From contig NZ_VMOA01000010.1 in NCBI RefSeq assembly GCF_020662345.1, positions 1-64,000 of the forward strand: DNA of 64,000 nt. The letters run 5' to 3'. Shown here in pieces: positions 51,404-60,018 of this stretch. Source of the stretch: Methylobacterium sp. W2. GTDB taxonomy: Bacteria > Pseudomonadota > Alphaproteobacteria > Rhizobiales > Beijerinckiaceae. The first letter of the stretch is position 1; each line of letters begins with the position of its first letter. Both the position numbers and the translations under genes were made by a program. Below the pieces are notes generated by a model. It was not told the DNA's origin. It ran no database searches and was given only the letters and a program-made list of their open reading frames with translations.

Positions 51404-52311
51404 GCGATGCGTCCCTCAAAGCGCTTTTGTAGGAAGACCCCGACGGTGCTGAAGGCGATGACCGTCAGGGTGATGGCGGCGCCCGGAAACACCGCCGGCC
51501 ACCAGGCGACGCGCAGAACATCGCGGCTCTCGGCCAGCATGACGCCCCATTCGGGGGTCGGCGGCTGTGGGCCGAGGCCGAGGAAGCTAAGGCCCGACAC
51601 GGTCAGGATGGTACTGCCGATATACACGGTGGCGATCACCGGGACCGCCACCAGAACGTTCGGCAGCACGTGTCGGAGGAAGATCTGGCGCCGGCCGAGT
51701 CCGTAGATGGCGGCCTGCGTCACGTAATCGGCATCGCGGACCAGTTGGGTCTGGGCGCGCACGATGCGGCCGAACTTCGGAATGCCCGCGATGCCCACCG
51801 CGAGGGCGATGTTGAGCATGGCCTGGCCGAGGAAGGTGACGACCAACATGGCCAGGAGAACGCCGGGAAACGACGAGAGCACGTCGAAGAGGCGCGAGGT
51901 CACCTCATCCAGAAAGCGGTTGCGCTGGCCGGCCAGGATCCCGAGGAAGACGCCCGCCAGCACCGAGACCGTCATGCCGCCGAGGCCGATCAGCAGGGAG
52001 TAGCGGGCCCCGTACAAGGTGCGGGCGAGGACATCCCGGCCGAGCCGGTCGGTGCCGAAGGGATGGGCCCAGTCCGGCGCCTTCAGGCCCTCCAGGACAT
52101 CGCCAACCAGCGGGTCGTGGGCCGTGAAGAGGCCGGGCGCCGCCGCTACAGCGAAAAGGGCGGCGAGGAACAGGGCAGAGCCCAGGACGGGAAGCGGATA
52201 GGCGCGGTGCCGGTTCAACGCGACGCTGGCGGGATCATGTCCGGCCCGCGCGGGCGCGCCGGGCTCGTGGAGCAAGCCAGAGGGAGGAGCGATGCGAGCG
52301 GAAGCAGTCAT
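51400..52311 (-). CDS. Dipeptide-type ABC permease (DppC-like)
   Basis: A 303-residue permease with about six transmembrane segments and the BPD_transp_1 core (AAGGMTVS-like loops; FGRIVRAQTQLVRDADYVTQAAIYGLGRRQIFLRHVLPNVLVAVPV is the EAA-type coupling region). It opens with an NHRAYPLPVLGSALF membrane start typical of DppC. Its start overlaps the previous permease gene (ATGA), and its stop overlaps the ATPase gene. It forms a heterodimer with the DppB-like protein. Confidence 0.93.
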   Translation of the reverse strand: MTASARIAPPSGLLHEPGAPARAGHDPASVALNRHRAYPLPVLGSALFLAALFAVAAAPGLFTAHDPLVGDVLEGLKAPDWAHPFGTDRLGRDVLARTLYGARYSLLIGLGGMTVSVLAGVFLGILAGQRNRFLDEVTSRLFDVLSSFPGVLLAMLVVTFLGQAMLNIALAVGIAGIPKFGRIVRAQTQLVRDADYVTQAAIYGLGRRQIFLRHVLPNVLVAVPVIATVYIGSTILTVSGLSFLGLGPQPPTPEWGVMLAESRDVLRVAWWPAVFPGAAITLTVIAFSTVGVFLQKRFEGRIA

Positions 52312-53240
52312 GCGGTCCTCAATCTCGGGTCGATCAGTAGGTACAGGATGTCGAGGAGCGTCGAGGCCGCAACGTGAATGAAGGCGGCGAGGAGCACGAC
52401 CGCGAGCACCACTGGAATGTCATGGGTCAGCACCGCGCCAAGGGTGACGCTGCCGAGTCCCGGCCGGCCGAACACCTTTTCGGTGATGACCGCGCCACCC
52501 AGCAGCCCACCGATCAGCCAGCCGCCGAGGGTGACGGCCGGCAGTGAGGCGTGACGCAGGAGGTGGCGGGTCCGGATCGTGAGTTCGCCGACCCCACGGG
52601 CGCGGATCGTGGTGACGAAGGGCTGGTCCAGGGCCTTCTCGATGGCCTCCCGGAGCACCTGCGCCAGAAGGCCGGCGGTGGGCAGCGCCAGGGCGATCGC
52701 GGGTAGGACCAGGGATTGCCAGCCATTCGCTCCCGAGACCGGAAACCACCGCAAGGTGAAGGAGAACAGCATCAGCAGCAGGATGCCGATCCAGAAGACC
52801 GGGGTGGAGGCCAGGACGAGTTCAATGGCGGAGGCGACCTTCCGGGACAGCCGGCCCCGCCCGGCGGTGAGAAGCGCCACCGCCACGGCGAGCGCCACCG
52901 CCAGCACGCCTGCCGTCAATGCGAGCTGAACCGTGGGCCAGAGTTGCGAGCCGACGATCTCGCGTACGGGCTGGCGCAGGACGTAGGAGGTGCCGAGGTC
53001 GCCGCCGGCGATGCGGGATAGGAAGGCCCAATATTGCGCGAGCAGGCTCTGATCGAGCCCCCATTCGGCGGCGATGGCCTCGCGCAGCCCCGGGGTATCG
53101 ATGTCGCCCGCCAGGATGTCCTCGATCCGGCCCGGGAGCGCATGGAGGGCGAGGAAGGCCGCCGTGACGCTGGCCCAGGCGACGATGATGCTCGTGCCCA
53201 GGCGTGCGACGACGCGGGACCAGAGGGCGCGCGAACCCAT
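52308..53240 (-). CDS. Dipeptide-type ABC permease (DppB-like)
   Basis: A 310-residue permease starting MGSRALWSRVVARLGTSIIVAWASVTAAF. The DppB family pattern is present: a first transmembrane helix, a periplasmic loop with DLGTSYVLRQPVREIV, then four to five helices and the cytoplasmic EAA loop (EKALDQPFVTTIRARGVGELTIRTRHLLRHA). The ATG at 53240 was chosen to match the family N-terminus; upstream extension is not supported. It lies 5 bases from the SBP gene end and overlaps the DppC-like gene by four bases. Confidence 0.93.
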   Translation of the reverse strand: MGSRALWSRVVARLGTSIIVAWASVTAAFLALHALPGRIEDILAGDIDTPGLREAIAAEWGLDQSLLAQYWAFLSRIAGGDLGTSYVLRQPVREIVGSQLWPTVQLALTAGVLAVALAVAVALLTAGRGRLSRKVASAIELVLASTPVFWIGILLLMLFSFTLRWFPVSGANGWQSLVLPAIALALPTAGLLAQVLREAIEKALDQPFVTTIRARGVGELTIRTRHLLRHASLPAVTLGGWLIGGLLGGAVITEKVFGRPGLGSVTLGAVLTHDIPVVLAVVLLAAFIHVAASTLLDILYLLIDPRLRTA

Positions 53241-53245
53241 GGGGG

Positions 53246-54868
53246 CTACTCCTTTGCGAGCCAGACGTCGTAGGCGTTCGACGGCGAGTCGAGCCCCGCC
53301 TCGAAGCCCAGCCCGCGCACGGCCGTCTTCGCAGCCAGGAACCAGCTCGGCGCGAACAGGGGGACGATGAACGCCTTCTCGACGCCCAGGACCTGAATGC
53401 GGTCCGTGAGCGCGCGCTTGGCGACCGGGTCCGTCGCCTGGAGGGCCTGATCGATCAGGCCGGTGATCTCCGGGTCGGGATTGGACACCTTCGTGTAGAG
53501 GAAGCCCTTCGAGCCGAGCATGTCCCATAATTCGCGGGCCGGGTCGGCGGGGTTGTCGGTGTTGGGATAGATCGACCAAGTGCCGGTGGCGTTGCCCTTG
53601 GCGTACTCGCCCGCCGTGACGATGCGCAGGTTGAGGTCCAACCCGATGTTCTTGCGCAAGGCTGCCTGGATGCCCTGGATGAGGATCTCCCGGTTGTCGC
53701 GCACGTAGGGTTGCGGATACCCGACATCGAGGGTGAGGCGCCGGCCCTCCCGGGTGCGGAACCCCTGCGCGTCGCGCTGCGTCCACCCGGCCTCGTCGAG
53801 CAGCCGATTCGCGCCCGCGATGTCGTTGCCCCAGGCCCCCACCAGAGCCTTGTTGTAGGCCGGGTTTGCCGGCCCGATGATCGACCAGGCCCGCGGCACG
53901 TGACTGAGATAGACCTGACGCACGATCGGCTCGGGATCGAACCCGTCGCGCAGGGCGCGTCGAACCCGGATGTCGTCGGCCGGCGCCCGGGTGTAGTTGA
54001 TGTTGAGGGTGAAGGACGTGCTGGCACCCGACGGGCCGATGAGGAGCCGGTACTGCGGATCGTCCGCGAACAGGGACACGTCGGTGGCCTGAACGCCCTC
54101 GATGACGTCTACCTGCCCCGACGTGAGGGCGCCGGTGCGCACGGCGTATTCGGGCAGGAACCGGAAGCTGAACCCGTCGAGATGGGCCGGTCCCTGATGG
54201 GCCGCGTAGCCGGGGGGCCAGGCGTAGCGCGGATTACGCACGAAGCTCGCCGACTGGCCGCGCACGTAACGCTCGAAGACGAACGGGCCGGTGCCGGCCA
54301 GGGACGGACCGCCGCCGCAGAGATCGCCCTTGGCCAGGGACTTGGGCGAGATCAGGCCGAGTTTGACGTTGGAAACCGATTCAAGAAACGTCGAATCCGG
54401 CTTCGAGAGCGTGAGCCTGACCACGTGCGGTGAGATCACCTCGGCCGAGCTCAAATATTCGAGCAGCGCGACGGCGTTCGCTGCGTTGGCGGGGTTTTTC
54501 ACGAAGTCGAAATTCGCTTTCACCGCCGCCGCATCGAACACCTCACCGTCGTGGAAGATGACGTCCTCGCGCAAGGTGAAGGTATAGACCTTTCCGTCCG
54601 GCGATATCGTCCATTCCGTGGCGAGCCAGGGCGCGAAGGTCCCGTCCGCCCTCTTGCCGACCAGCGAGTCGATGTAGTTGCGCGCCACGAAGAAGGCGGC
54701 CTGCTGCGACGAGCGATGCGGATCGAAGCAGGACGGCTCCGTCGTCACGCCCCAGGTGAGGGAGCCGCCGGGCCGAGGCTGCGGTTCCGCAGCATCGACG
54801 GGTGACAGAGGAGCGAGCCCGGTCGCGGAGATCGTGGCCAGCGTAAGCAAGGAAACGAATTTTTTCAT
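53246..54868 (-). CDS. Family 5 extracellular solute-binding protein (DppA/OppA-like)
   Basis: A 540-residue periplasmic binding protein with a Sec signal (MKKFVSLLTLATISATGLAP, cleaved near VDAAEP). The SBP_bac_5 core is clear: GGSLTWGVTTEPSCFDPHRSSQQ, WTISPDGKVYTFTLREDVIFHDGEVFDAAAVKANFDFVKNP and GTGPFVFERYVRGQSASFVRNP. It is the first gene of the operon and should dictate its substrate. An inverted repeat lies about 50 bases upstream of the ATG. It is divergent from an LLM monooxygenase gene, suggesting that the imported compound is oxidised by that enzyme. Confidence 0.95.
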   Translation of the reverse strand: MKKFVSLLTLATISATGLAPLSPVDAAEPQPRPGGSLTWGVTTEPSCFDPHRSSQQAAFFVARNYIDSLVGKRADGTFAPWLATEWTISPDGKVYTFTLREDVIFHDGEVFDAAAVKANFDFVKNPANAANAVALLEYLSSAEVISPHVVRLTLSKPDSTFLESVSNVKLGLISPKSLAKGDLCGGGPSLAGTGPFVFERYVRGQSASFVRNPRYAWPPGYAAHQGPAHLDGFSFRFLPEYAVRTGALTSGQVDVIEGVQATDVSLFADDPQYRLLIGPSGASTSFTLNINYTRAPADDIRVRRALRDGFDPEPIVRQVYLSHVPRAWSIIGPANPAYNKALVGAWGNDIAGANRLLDEAGWTQRDAQGFRTREGRRLTLDVGYPQPYVRDNREILIQGIQAALRKNIGLDLNLRIVTAGEYAKGNATGTWSIYPNTDNPADPARELWDMLGSKGFLYTKVSNPDPEITGLIDQALQATDPVAKRALTDRIQVLGVEKAFIVPLFAPSWFLAAKTAVRGLGFEAGLDSPSNAYDVWLAKE

Positions 54869-55211
54869 CAATCTCAGCTCGGGATATGCTTTGTCTACGA
54901 CCAGACTCAACGCGAGCAAAATATTCCCTAATTGATGCTGAGGGAATTTTTTGACTTCATCTCTGATCTTGACCGGTCTAGTTGTAGCTGGCGTGATCTA
55001 GTGCGACGCAGAAGCCAAAATCAACTGGGAAATACCAAGCAACTGACAGCATCGCGCTATTTGGAAACTCACCAGCGCCGAGCCGGCGTTTCGGAGACGA
55101 AAACTTCGACTCGCATCGGCGCGAAGAACCGGATCGTCTCCCGGACATGACCGCACCGCGCCACGCTCGCCCCGACACGTCCCACCCCGCGATCGACGGA
55201 TCACCTTCCCG
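54869..55211. other. Divergent promoter region of SBP and monooxygenase genes
   Basis: About 340 bases between divergent starts, AT-rich near 54900-55060. It holds the inverted repeat listed at 54918-54952 and a TTGACT-like box. No gene; short frames lack start signals. Confidence 0.6.
54918..54952. promoter_or_regulatory. Inverted-repeat operator candidate upstream of the Dpp-type SBP gene
   Basis: AAAATATTCCCT (54918-54929) and AGGGAATTTTTT (54941-54952) are reverse complements at 11 of 12 positions with an 11-base centre. It lies about 50 bases before the SBP start and 260 bases before the divergent monooxygenase start, as expected for an operator or activator site. Confidence 0.65.
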
Positions 55212-56552
55212 ATGTCTCCACGCCAGCTGCATCTCAACGTGAACCTGCTGCATTCGGGCGTGTACCCGTCGGCCTGGCGCTTGCCCGACAGTCAGCCCGA
55301 CGCCTTCGTCGACATCGCCCATTACGTACGGGTCGCCCAGGTCGCCGAGCGGGGCTTGTTCGACGCGATCTTCCTCGCCGACACCCCCTCGATCTCGGAC
55401 CGCCTCGATTACCGCCCGTTCAATGCCCTGGAGCCCACCATCGTGCTGGCCAGCATCGCCGCGGCCACGGCGCGGATCGGGCTGATCGCGACGGCCTCGA
55501 CCAGCTATAACGAGCCCTACAACCTCGCCCGCCGCTTCGCATCACTGGACCACGCGAGCGGCGGACGGGTCGGTTGGAACGTGGTCACCACGGCCGATGC
55601 CGCCGCGAGCCGGAACTTCGGGCTGACCGCCGCCGTCGAGCACGGGACGCGCTACGCGCGCGCCCGGGAATTCGTCGAGGTCGCTCACGCCCTGTGGGAC
55701 AGCTGGGAGGACGATGCCCTCATCGGCGACAAAGCCAGCGGCCGCTTCGTCGACCCGGGGAAGGTGCATGCCATCCGCCACCGGGGCACTCACTTCTCCG
55801 TCGACGGGCCCCTCAACGTGCCGCGCTCACCCCAGGGCCGCCCGGTGACGGTTCAGGCCGGCGGCTCGCAGGATGGACGTGATCTGGCGGCGGCCACCGC
55901 CGAGGCGGTTTTCACCCTGTCGCAGACCATCCCGGATGGAGTGTCCTATGCGCAAGATCTGCGCGCCCGGGCCGCCAGCTTCGGGCGCCCGGCGGATTCC
56001 CTCGTCATCCTGCCGGGGCTCACCACCATCCTGGGCAGTACCGAGGCGGAGGCGCGCCGCCGCCAGGACGAGTTATGGGATCTGGTTCCCCTCGAATACA
56101 GCTTGGCGCGTCTCGCCGGCACGCTCCAAATCGCACCTGATCGCCTCGCCCTCGACAAGCCGCTGCCGGACGCGCTGCCACTGCCCGCCAATGCCAACCA
56201 CACCATGTTCCTCGGAACCGTGGCGCTCGCCCGTCGCGACAACCTCACGGTGCGTGAATTGCTGCGGGCCCTCGGAGGCGGTGTCGGCCACCGCATCATC
56301 GTAGGCACGCCGGAAGCCGTGGCCGACGACATTGAGGCGTGGTTCCGGGCCGGAGCGGCGGACGGCTTCAACCTGATGCCCGACGTGCTGCCCGACGGTC
56401 TGGAGACCTTCGTAGACGCCGTTGTGCCGATCCTCCAGAAGCGCGGCCTGTTCCGCACCGCCTATTCGGGAACCACTCTGCGGGACCATCTCGGTCTCGC
56501 CCGGCCGCCGAGCCGTTTCGCGGATAGCCCGGAGGTTCGAGTTACGGCCTGA
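55212..56552 (+). CDS. LLM-class flavin-dependent monooxygenase (NtaA/SnaA/DszA group)
   Basis: A 446-residue bacterial-luciferase-like FMNH2-dependent monooxygenase. It opens RQLHLNVNLLHSGVYPSAWRLP and has the group's LAQVAERGLFDAIFLADTPS-like segment, EPTIVLASIAAATARIGLIATASTSYNEPYNLARRFASLDHASGGRVGWNVVTT, and RPVTVQAGGSQDGRDLAAATAEAVF. Members cleave nitrilotriacetate, pristinamycin precursors or dibenzothiophene sulfone. A flavin reductase partner is not adjacent. It is divergent from a Dpp-type importer, so it probably acts on the imported compound, perhaps a sulfur source. Substrate unproven. Confidence 0.93.
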   Translation: MSPRQLHLNVNLLHSGVYPSAWRLPDSQPDAFVDIAHYVRVAQVAERGLFDAIFLADTPSISDRLDYRPFNALEPTIVLASIAAATARIGLIATASTSYNEPYNLARRFASLDHASGGRVGWNVVTTADAAASRNFGLTAAVEHGTRYARAREFVEVAHALWDSWEDDALIGDKASGRFVDPGKVHAIRHRGTHFSVDGPLNVPRSPQGRPVTVQAGGSQDGRDLAAATAEAVFTLSQTIPDGVSYAQDLRARAASFGRPADSLVILPGLTTILGSTEAEARRRQDELWDLVPLEYSLARLAGTLQIAPDRLALDKPLPDALPLPANANHTMFLGTVALARRDNLTVRELLRALGGGVGHRIIVGTPEAVADDIEAWFRAGAADGFNLMPDVLPDGLETFVDAVVPILQKRGLFRTAYSGTTLRDHLGLARPPSRFADSPEVRVTA

Positions 56553-56634
56553 ACCCAGCGATCTGTCCCCAACTCGCTACCGGCGCGGGCTTACGGCACG
56601 ATCGAGGTCAGAACCTCGGCAAGAGGAGGTTTTC

Positions 56635-56663
56635 GTTCAGCCTGCTGACCTTGCAGGCTGAAC
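56635..56663. repeat. Perfect 11-bp hairpin
   Basis: GTTCAGCCTGC (56635-56645) and GCAGGCTGAAC (56653-56663) form a perfect stem with a 7-base loop, 83 bases after the monooxygenase stop. There is no T-run on either side, so it may be a repeat or a structural element rather than a simple terminator. Confidence 0.7.
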
Positions 56664-56707
56664 GGAGCTGACTGTGACCTCGAAGTTCGGGCCTCTTCGT
56701 GACCTGA

Positions 56708-56749
56708 CCCCATTCGGTGGCCCAGGATCGAAGTTAGTGCATCGTCGGT
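56708..56749. repeat. Dispersed repeat, copy B
   Basis: This is the reverse-oriented counterpart of 38846-38887. Read on the minus strand it begins ACCGACGATGCACTAACTT and ends GCCACCGAATGGGG, differing from copy A only in a six-base central patch. It abuts the end of an IS3-type remnant. Confidence 0.8.
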
Positions 56750-56750
56750 C

Positions 56751-56899
56751 TGAGGTTGACCCCGTTTGTGGTCCACGGCCTATGCAAGTTCTCGGGCTGT
56801 GACAGCTTGGTTGGCGAAGGCTCGGGGCGTCAAGCCGCCCAGGGCCGTGTGGGGTCGATCTTCGTTGTAGTGGCACCTCCATTCCTCGATGCGCTTGCT
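56751..56899 (-). mobile_element. Remnant of an IS3-family insertion sequence (3' end of transposase)
   Basis: On the minus strand, 56899-56780 encodes SKRIEEWRCHYNEDRPHTAL followed by GGLTPRAFANQ and a TAG stop. This is the C-terminal end of an IS3-type DDE transposase (the typical W-R-x-x-YN-x-x-RPH-x-x-LG-x-x-TP motif). The element's terminal sequence ends at about 56751, where the plus strand reads TGAGGTTGACCCC, a plausible IS3 terminal repeat. The catalytic core and the other end are missing, so it is a dead fragment left by deletion or recombination. Confidence 0.85.
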
Positions 56900-57171
56900 C
56901 GCGGAACAGGACGCACATGGAGGTTTGCGGTTGGCTGACGTCGATCAGCCTATCCGAATGTGGTGCAAGGGAGAGAAAGGCAGAAGCAGCGGCAACACAA
57001 TGTCGCGACACCATCGACCCATACAATCCGGCCAACGCATGCCGATGTGTGTACAAAGCCAGGGCAAAGTCTGCACGCCATCCAAAGATAAATTTTATTC
57101 ATATTGCAATTTTATAGGAACAAGCATCCTTCGCGCCGGAGAATAAAAACTAAATATTGCTTTTGACTACC

Positions 57172-58080
57172 ATGACCGATCATTTTATACACAGTACTTA
57201 CTGGCACTGGCTGACGCCTCCCTCTCTTAAAATCAATACGGCGTCGGCTGTGAATAATTATGGTGCGTTCCGACAAAAAGCAGATCGAAAGCGCTTTGTG
57301 TTCAATTTTGTGAACGTTAGTAAAAGCTATCCGGAACGCAGAGCGCTTATCGGCAATTTGGCGATTTCAGATATAACTTTCGAAGTGCGGGACGGTGAGT
57401 TTCTATGCTTGATTGGTCCATCGGGTTGTGGAAAATCAACTTTACTTAATATCATGGCCGGCTTCGACCGGCCATCAAGCGGCGATGCACACTTTAGAGG
57501 GGCGCCAATAGAGAAGCCCGGTCCCGATAGAACTGTCATTTTCCAAGACTATGGTCTGTATCCCTGGATGACCGTGGCCGAGAACATAGGCTTCGGCTTG
57601 AGCGCGAAATCGGTTGCAAAATTGGAGCGACGTCAGACCATCGCTCGTCTCGTCGAATTCGTGCGCTTGAGTGGATTTGAGGACCGTTTCCCTGACGAAC
57701 TGTCAGGCGGGATGCGCCAGCGCGTTAGTTTGGCTCGTGCCTTGGCGCCTGATCCAAGTGTCGTTCTGATGGACGAACCATTTGCGGCACTCGACTCGAT
57801 CACGCGAGATGCATTGCAGGAGGAATTGCTTCGCATCTGGGCAGTCTCCCATCAGACGTTCGTCCTCATCACCCACAACATCGAGGAGGCCGTCTTCCTC
57901 GCCGATCGGGTGCTCGTCATGAGCGGCCGGCCCGGGCGCGTCGACACTGTGATCGACGTCGATCTCCCCCGGCCACGGACGAACGCCGTCCGCGTCGATG
58001 CGCGCTTTGTTGCCCTAAAGGAGGAGATTTCGCGCCGTTTGCGCATAGGCGTCCTAGCACAGAATGGCGAGAGGGCTTGA
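57172..58080 (+). CDS. Sulfonate/nitrate/taurine-type ABC ATPase (SsuB/TauB-like)
   Basis: A 302-residue ABC ATPase. Walker A is GPSGCGKSTLLN, the Q-loop is VIFQDYGLYPWMTVAENI (the taurine/nitrate type), the signature is LSGGMRQRVSLARAL, Walker B is VVLMDEPFAALD and the H-loop ITHNIEEAVFLAD. About 45 N-terminal residues (HFIHSTYWHWLTPP and following) precede the first strand FVFNFVNVSKSYPE and are unlike the family. The 5' third of the gene is AT-rich and the 3' part GC-rich. The ATG at 57172 is preferred over TTG at 57157; translation could also begin nearer the domain. It is the first gene of a four-gene unit ending in an LLM monooxygenase. Confidence 0.9.
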   Translation: MTDHFIHSTYWHWLTPPSLKINTASAVNNYGAFRQKADRKRFVFNFVNVSKSYPERRALIGNLAISDITFEVRDGEFLCLIGPSGCGKSTLLNIMAGFDRPSSGDAHFRGAPIEKPGPDRTVIFQDYGLYPWMTVAENIGFGLSAKSVAKLERRQTIARLVEFVRLSGFEDRFPDELSGGMRQRVSLARALAPDPSVVLMDEPFAALDSITRDALQEELLRIWAVSHQTFVLITHNIEEAVFLADRVLVMSGRPGRVDTVIDVDLPRPRTNAVRVDARFVALKEEISRRLRIGVLAQNGERA

Positions 58081-58083
58081 ACC

Positions 58084-58917
58084 ATGCCGGAAGCATTAGC
58101 GACGGCCAACCGCGCCTCACCCATATCTCCGCGCGTAAAAGCATCGCTACACACTGCGGGGCATTTGATCACGAGCAGCGCCCACGCGGTCAAACGCTTC
58201 ATCCTTATACCAGTACTCCTGGCCAGCTGGGAGATGGGGGTGCGCACCGGATGGCTGAACGGAAACCTAGTTCCCCCGCCGTCGGCTGTGCTGAGCGCAC
58301 TTCGCGACCTCGCCTCGAGCGGGATGCTGTGGGAGGATACCCGTGCGAGCATTCAGCGCGTCACGATCGGCTTCGGTATCGCCGCGGCTGTTGGAATTGC
58401 GTCTGGACTGCTTCTCGGGCGTATCCGATGGCTGGCCTTCTATATCCTGCCCCTCATCGACCTCGTCCGTCCGATCTCGGTGATTGCCTGGATCCCGCTT
58501 GCAATCCTGTGGTTCGGCCTCGGCGACCAGCCGGCTTGGTTCATCATCGCCCTCGGCGCCTTCTTCCCGATCTTCAGCAATGCTTATCAGGGAGCGCTTT
58601 CCGTCGCCGAAATCCACCTGCGCGTGGCACGGTGTTTCGGTGCCGGTCGATGGCTCACGCTGCGGAAAGTGCTTCTGCCATCTGCCCTTCCGTACATCCT
58701 GACGGGTCTGCGCGTCGGGTTGGGAGTGGGATGGATGTGCGTGATCGCTGCCGAACTTATTTCGTCGACTTCGGGGCTTGGTTACCTGATCCAGCTCGCG
58801 CGCACGACGATCGAAACGGAGAAGGTTCTGGCCGGCATGGTCGTCATCGGGCTGGTCGGTCTCTGCATGAATGGCATCATGCTCGGACTCGAAAATTTCC
58901 TCATTCGTCGCCGGTGA
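58084..58917 (+). CDS. Sulfonate/taurine-type ABC permease (SsuC/TauC-like)
   Basis: A 277-residue permease with about six transmembrane helices and the BPD_transp_1 coupling loop (ARCFGAGRWLTLRKVLLPSALPYILTGLRVGLG). LVRPISVIAWIPLAILWFGLGD is the family's conserved segment. The ATG lies three bases after the ATPase stop, so translation is probably coupled. It should form the channel for the solute-binding protein encoded next. A 30-residue polar N-terminus precedes the first helix. Confidence 0.94.
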   Translation: MPEALATANRASPISPRVKASLHTAGHLITSSAHAVKRFILIPVLLASWEMGVRTGWLNGNLVPPPSAVLSALRDLASSGMLWEDTRASIQRVTIGFGIAAAVGIASGLLLGRIRWLAFYILPLIDLVRPISVIAWIPLAILWFGLGDQPAWFIIALGAFFPIFSNAYQGALSVAEIHLRVARCFGAGRWLTLRKVLLPSALPYILTGLRVGLGVGWMCVIAAELISSTSGLGYLIQLARTTIETEKVLAGMVVIGLVGLCMNGIMLGLENFLIRRR

Positions 58918-58958
58918 CGTCCCACACTCCATGCCAACTCTAAAGCGGATCAAGGTCA

Positions 58959-60008
58959 ATGCAGCGTAGGCAATTTCTCGTCGGCTCGAGCCTCGCGGTC
59001 GGGGCTTTCTCAGGCCTTGCACCAATCCGGTCCCGCAGCCAGGAGCGCATCAAGGTTACACTCGGCTACCAGTCACTTTGGGCAGGAGGTGGCAGCGTCT
59101 TCGAGACGCTCAAGCACACCAATATCCTTGAACTGCACGGCGTCGACGCGAGCTTCAAGACGTTTACCTATGGCGGTCCCTTGGCGGAAGCTGCCGTGGC
59201 CGGCGCAATCGACAACATTTTCGCGGCGGATGCCCCGACGCTGCGGGCAATGGCGAGGATTCCAGGATCGAAGGTCCTTCAGCGCACGCATGATCAGCGT
59301 TTCGCCGTGATCGCACGGCCTGATTTCATAGGTGACCTCGCCGACCTACGTGGCAAGCGCCTCTCCGGCCCATTCGCAACGACAGTGTTTCCGCGATGCA
59401 TTCAGGCCATCATCGCCGCGGGCGTGAGGGAGCCGTTCAAGGAAATTCGTATCGTAAACCAAGATGTGGCTGAGCAGGCCGACGCGATGCGAGCCGGAGC
59501 GGTCGATGCGGTGACAAGCTGGGATCCCACCTTCGAGAACCTGATCCGGCAGAAGCTTGGCCGTGTCGTCTGGCAGGCCCCCCTCGGGGCTGGGTCTGGC
59601 ATACAGGGGTTCTCGGGCCCGTGGCTGCAGCGCTACGGCCAGGACGGAGCGGTGAAATTCCTCAAGGCCTGGATCGCCGCCACTTGGTGGACCTCACGAA
59701 ACATTGACCAAGCAGACGCTTGGTTCAGCAAGACGTCACGCCTCGACCCTAAAATTCTGACTGCGGCAGACAAAGCGGACCGCTATCTACGGTCGCCAGT
59801 GGCCGAGATTAAGACGCTTGATTTCTTGATTTCCGCGCAGGAGGTTCAAGACACCCAAGGTGTTCTTGACTTCCTGCATGACCAAAAGCTCCTGACTAAT
59901 CGAATTGAAGCCGCACCCTTCTACGACATGGCCCCCCTGGAGCGCGCCCAGCGGGAGATCGCTGCAGGCGATCACGTCGATCTCAGCCGTATTACCATCA
60001 CCTCCTGA
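58959..60008 (+). CDS. ABC substrate-binding protein, SsuA/THI5/NMT1-like, Tat-exported
   Basis: A 349-residue periplasmic protein starting MQRRQFLVGSSLAVGAFSG, a clear twin-arginine leader. The mature domain resembles the NMT1/SsuA group: IKVTLGYQSLWAGGGSVFETLKHTNI, YGGPLAEAAVAGAIDNIFAADAPTLRAMARI, FIGDLADLRGKRLSGPFATTVFPRC and DAMRAGAVDAVTSWDPTFENLI. It probably binds an organosulfur or related ligand for the transporter encoded just upstream. The Tat leader instead of a Sec leader is uncommon for this family. It ends 10 bases before the monooxygenase gene. Confidence 0.92.
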   Translation: MQRRQFLVGSSLAVGAFSGLAPIRSRSQERIKVTLGYQSLWAGGGSVFETLKHTNILELHGVDASFKTFTYGGPLAEAAVAGAIDNIFAADAPTLRAMARIPGSKVLQRTHDQRFAVIARPDFIGDLADLRGKRLSGPFATTVFPRCIQAIIAAGVREPFKEIRIVNQDVAEQADAMRAGAVDAVTSWDPTFENLIRQKLGRVVWQAPLGAGSGIQGFSGPWLQRYGQDGAVKFLKAWIAATWWTSRNIDQADAWFSKTSRLDPKILTAADKADRYLRSPVAEIKTLDFLISAQEVQDTQGVLDFLHDQKLLTNRIEAAPFYDMAPLERAQREIAAGDHVDLSRITITS

Positions 60009-60018
60009 GGCAAGCGCA

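Larger units (their letters stand above)
56553..57171. other. Scar region with palindromes, a repeat and an IS3 remnant
   Basis: About 620 bases without an intact gene. In order: a 6-bp hairpin (CGAGGT/ACCTCG) at 56603-56618, the 11-bp hairpin at 56635-56663, dispersed repeat copy B at 56708-56749, an IS3-type end with a transposase fragment at 56751-56899, then about 270 bases of unrecognised sequence that becomes AT-rich towards the next gene. Confidence 0.6.

Noticed and set aside
56591..57056. Minus-strand frames of 61 and 139 codons that contain a DDALTSILGHRMG-like string.
   Set aside because: They are translations of the dispersed repeat and run out of frame over the IS3 remnant; the same string appears at copy A on the other strand, showing that it is a DNA repeat and not a conserved protein.
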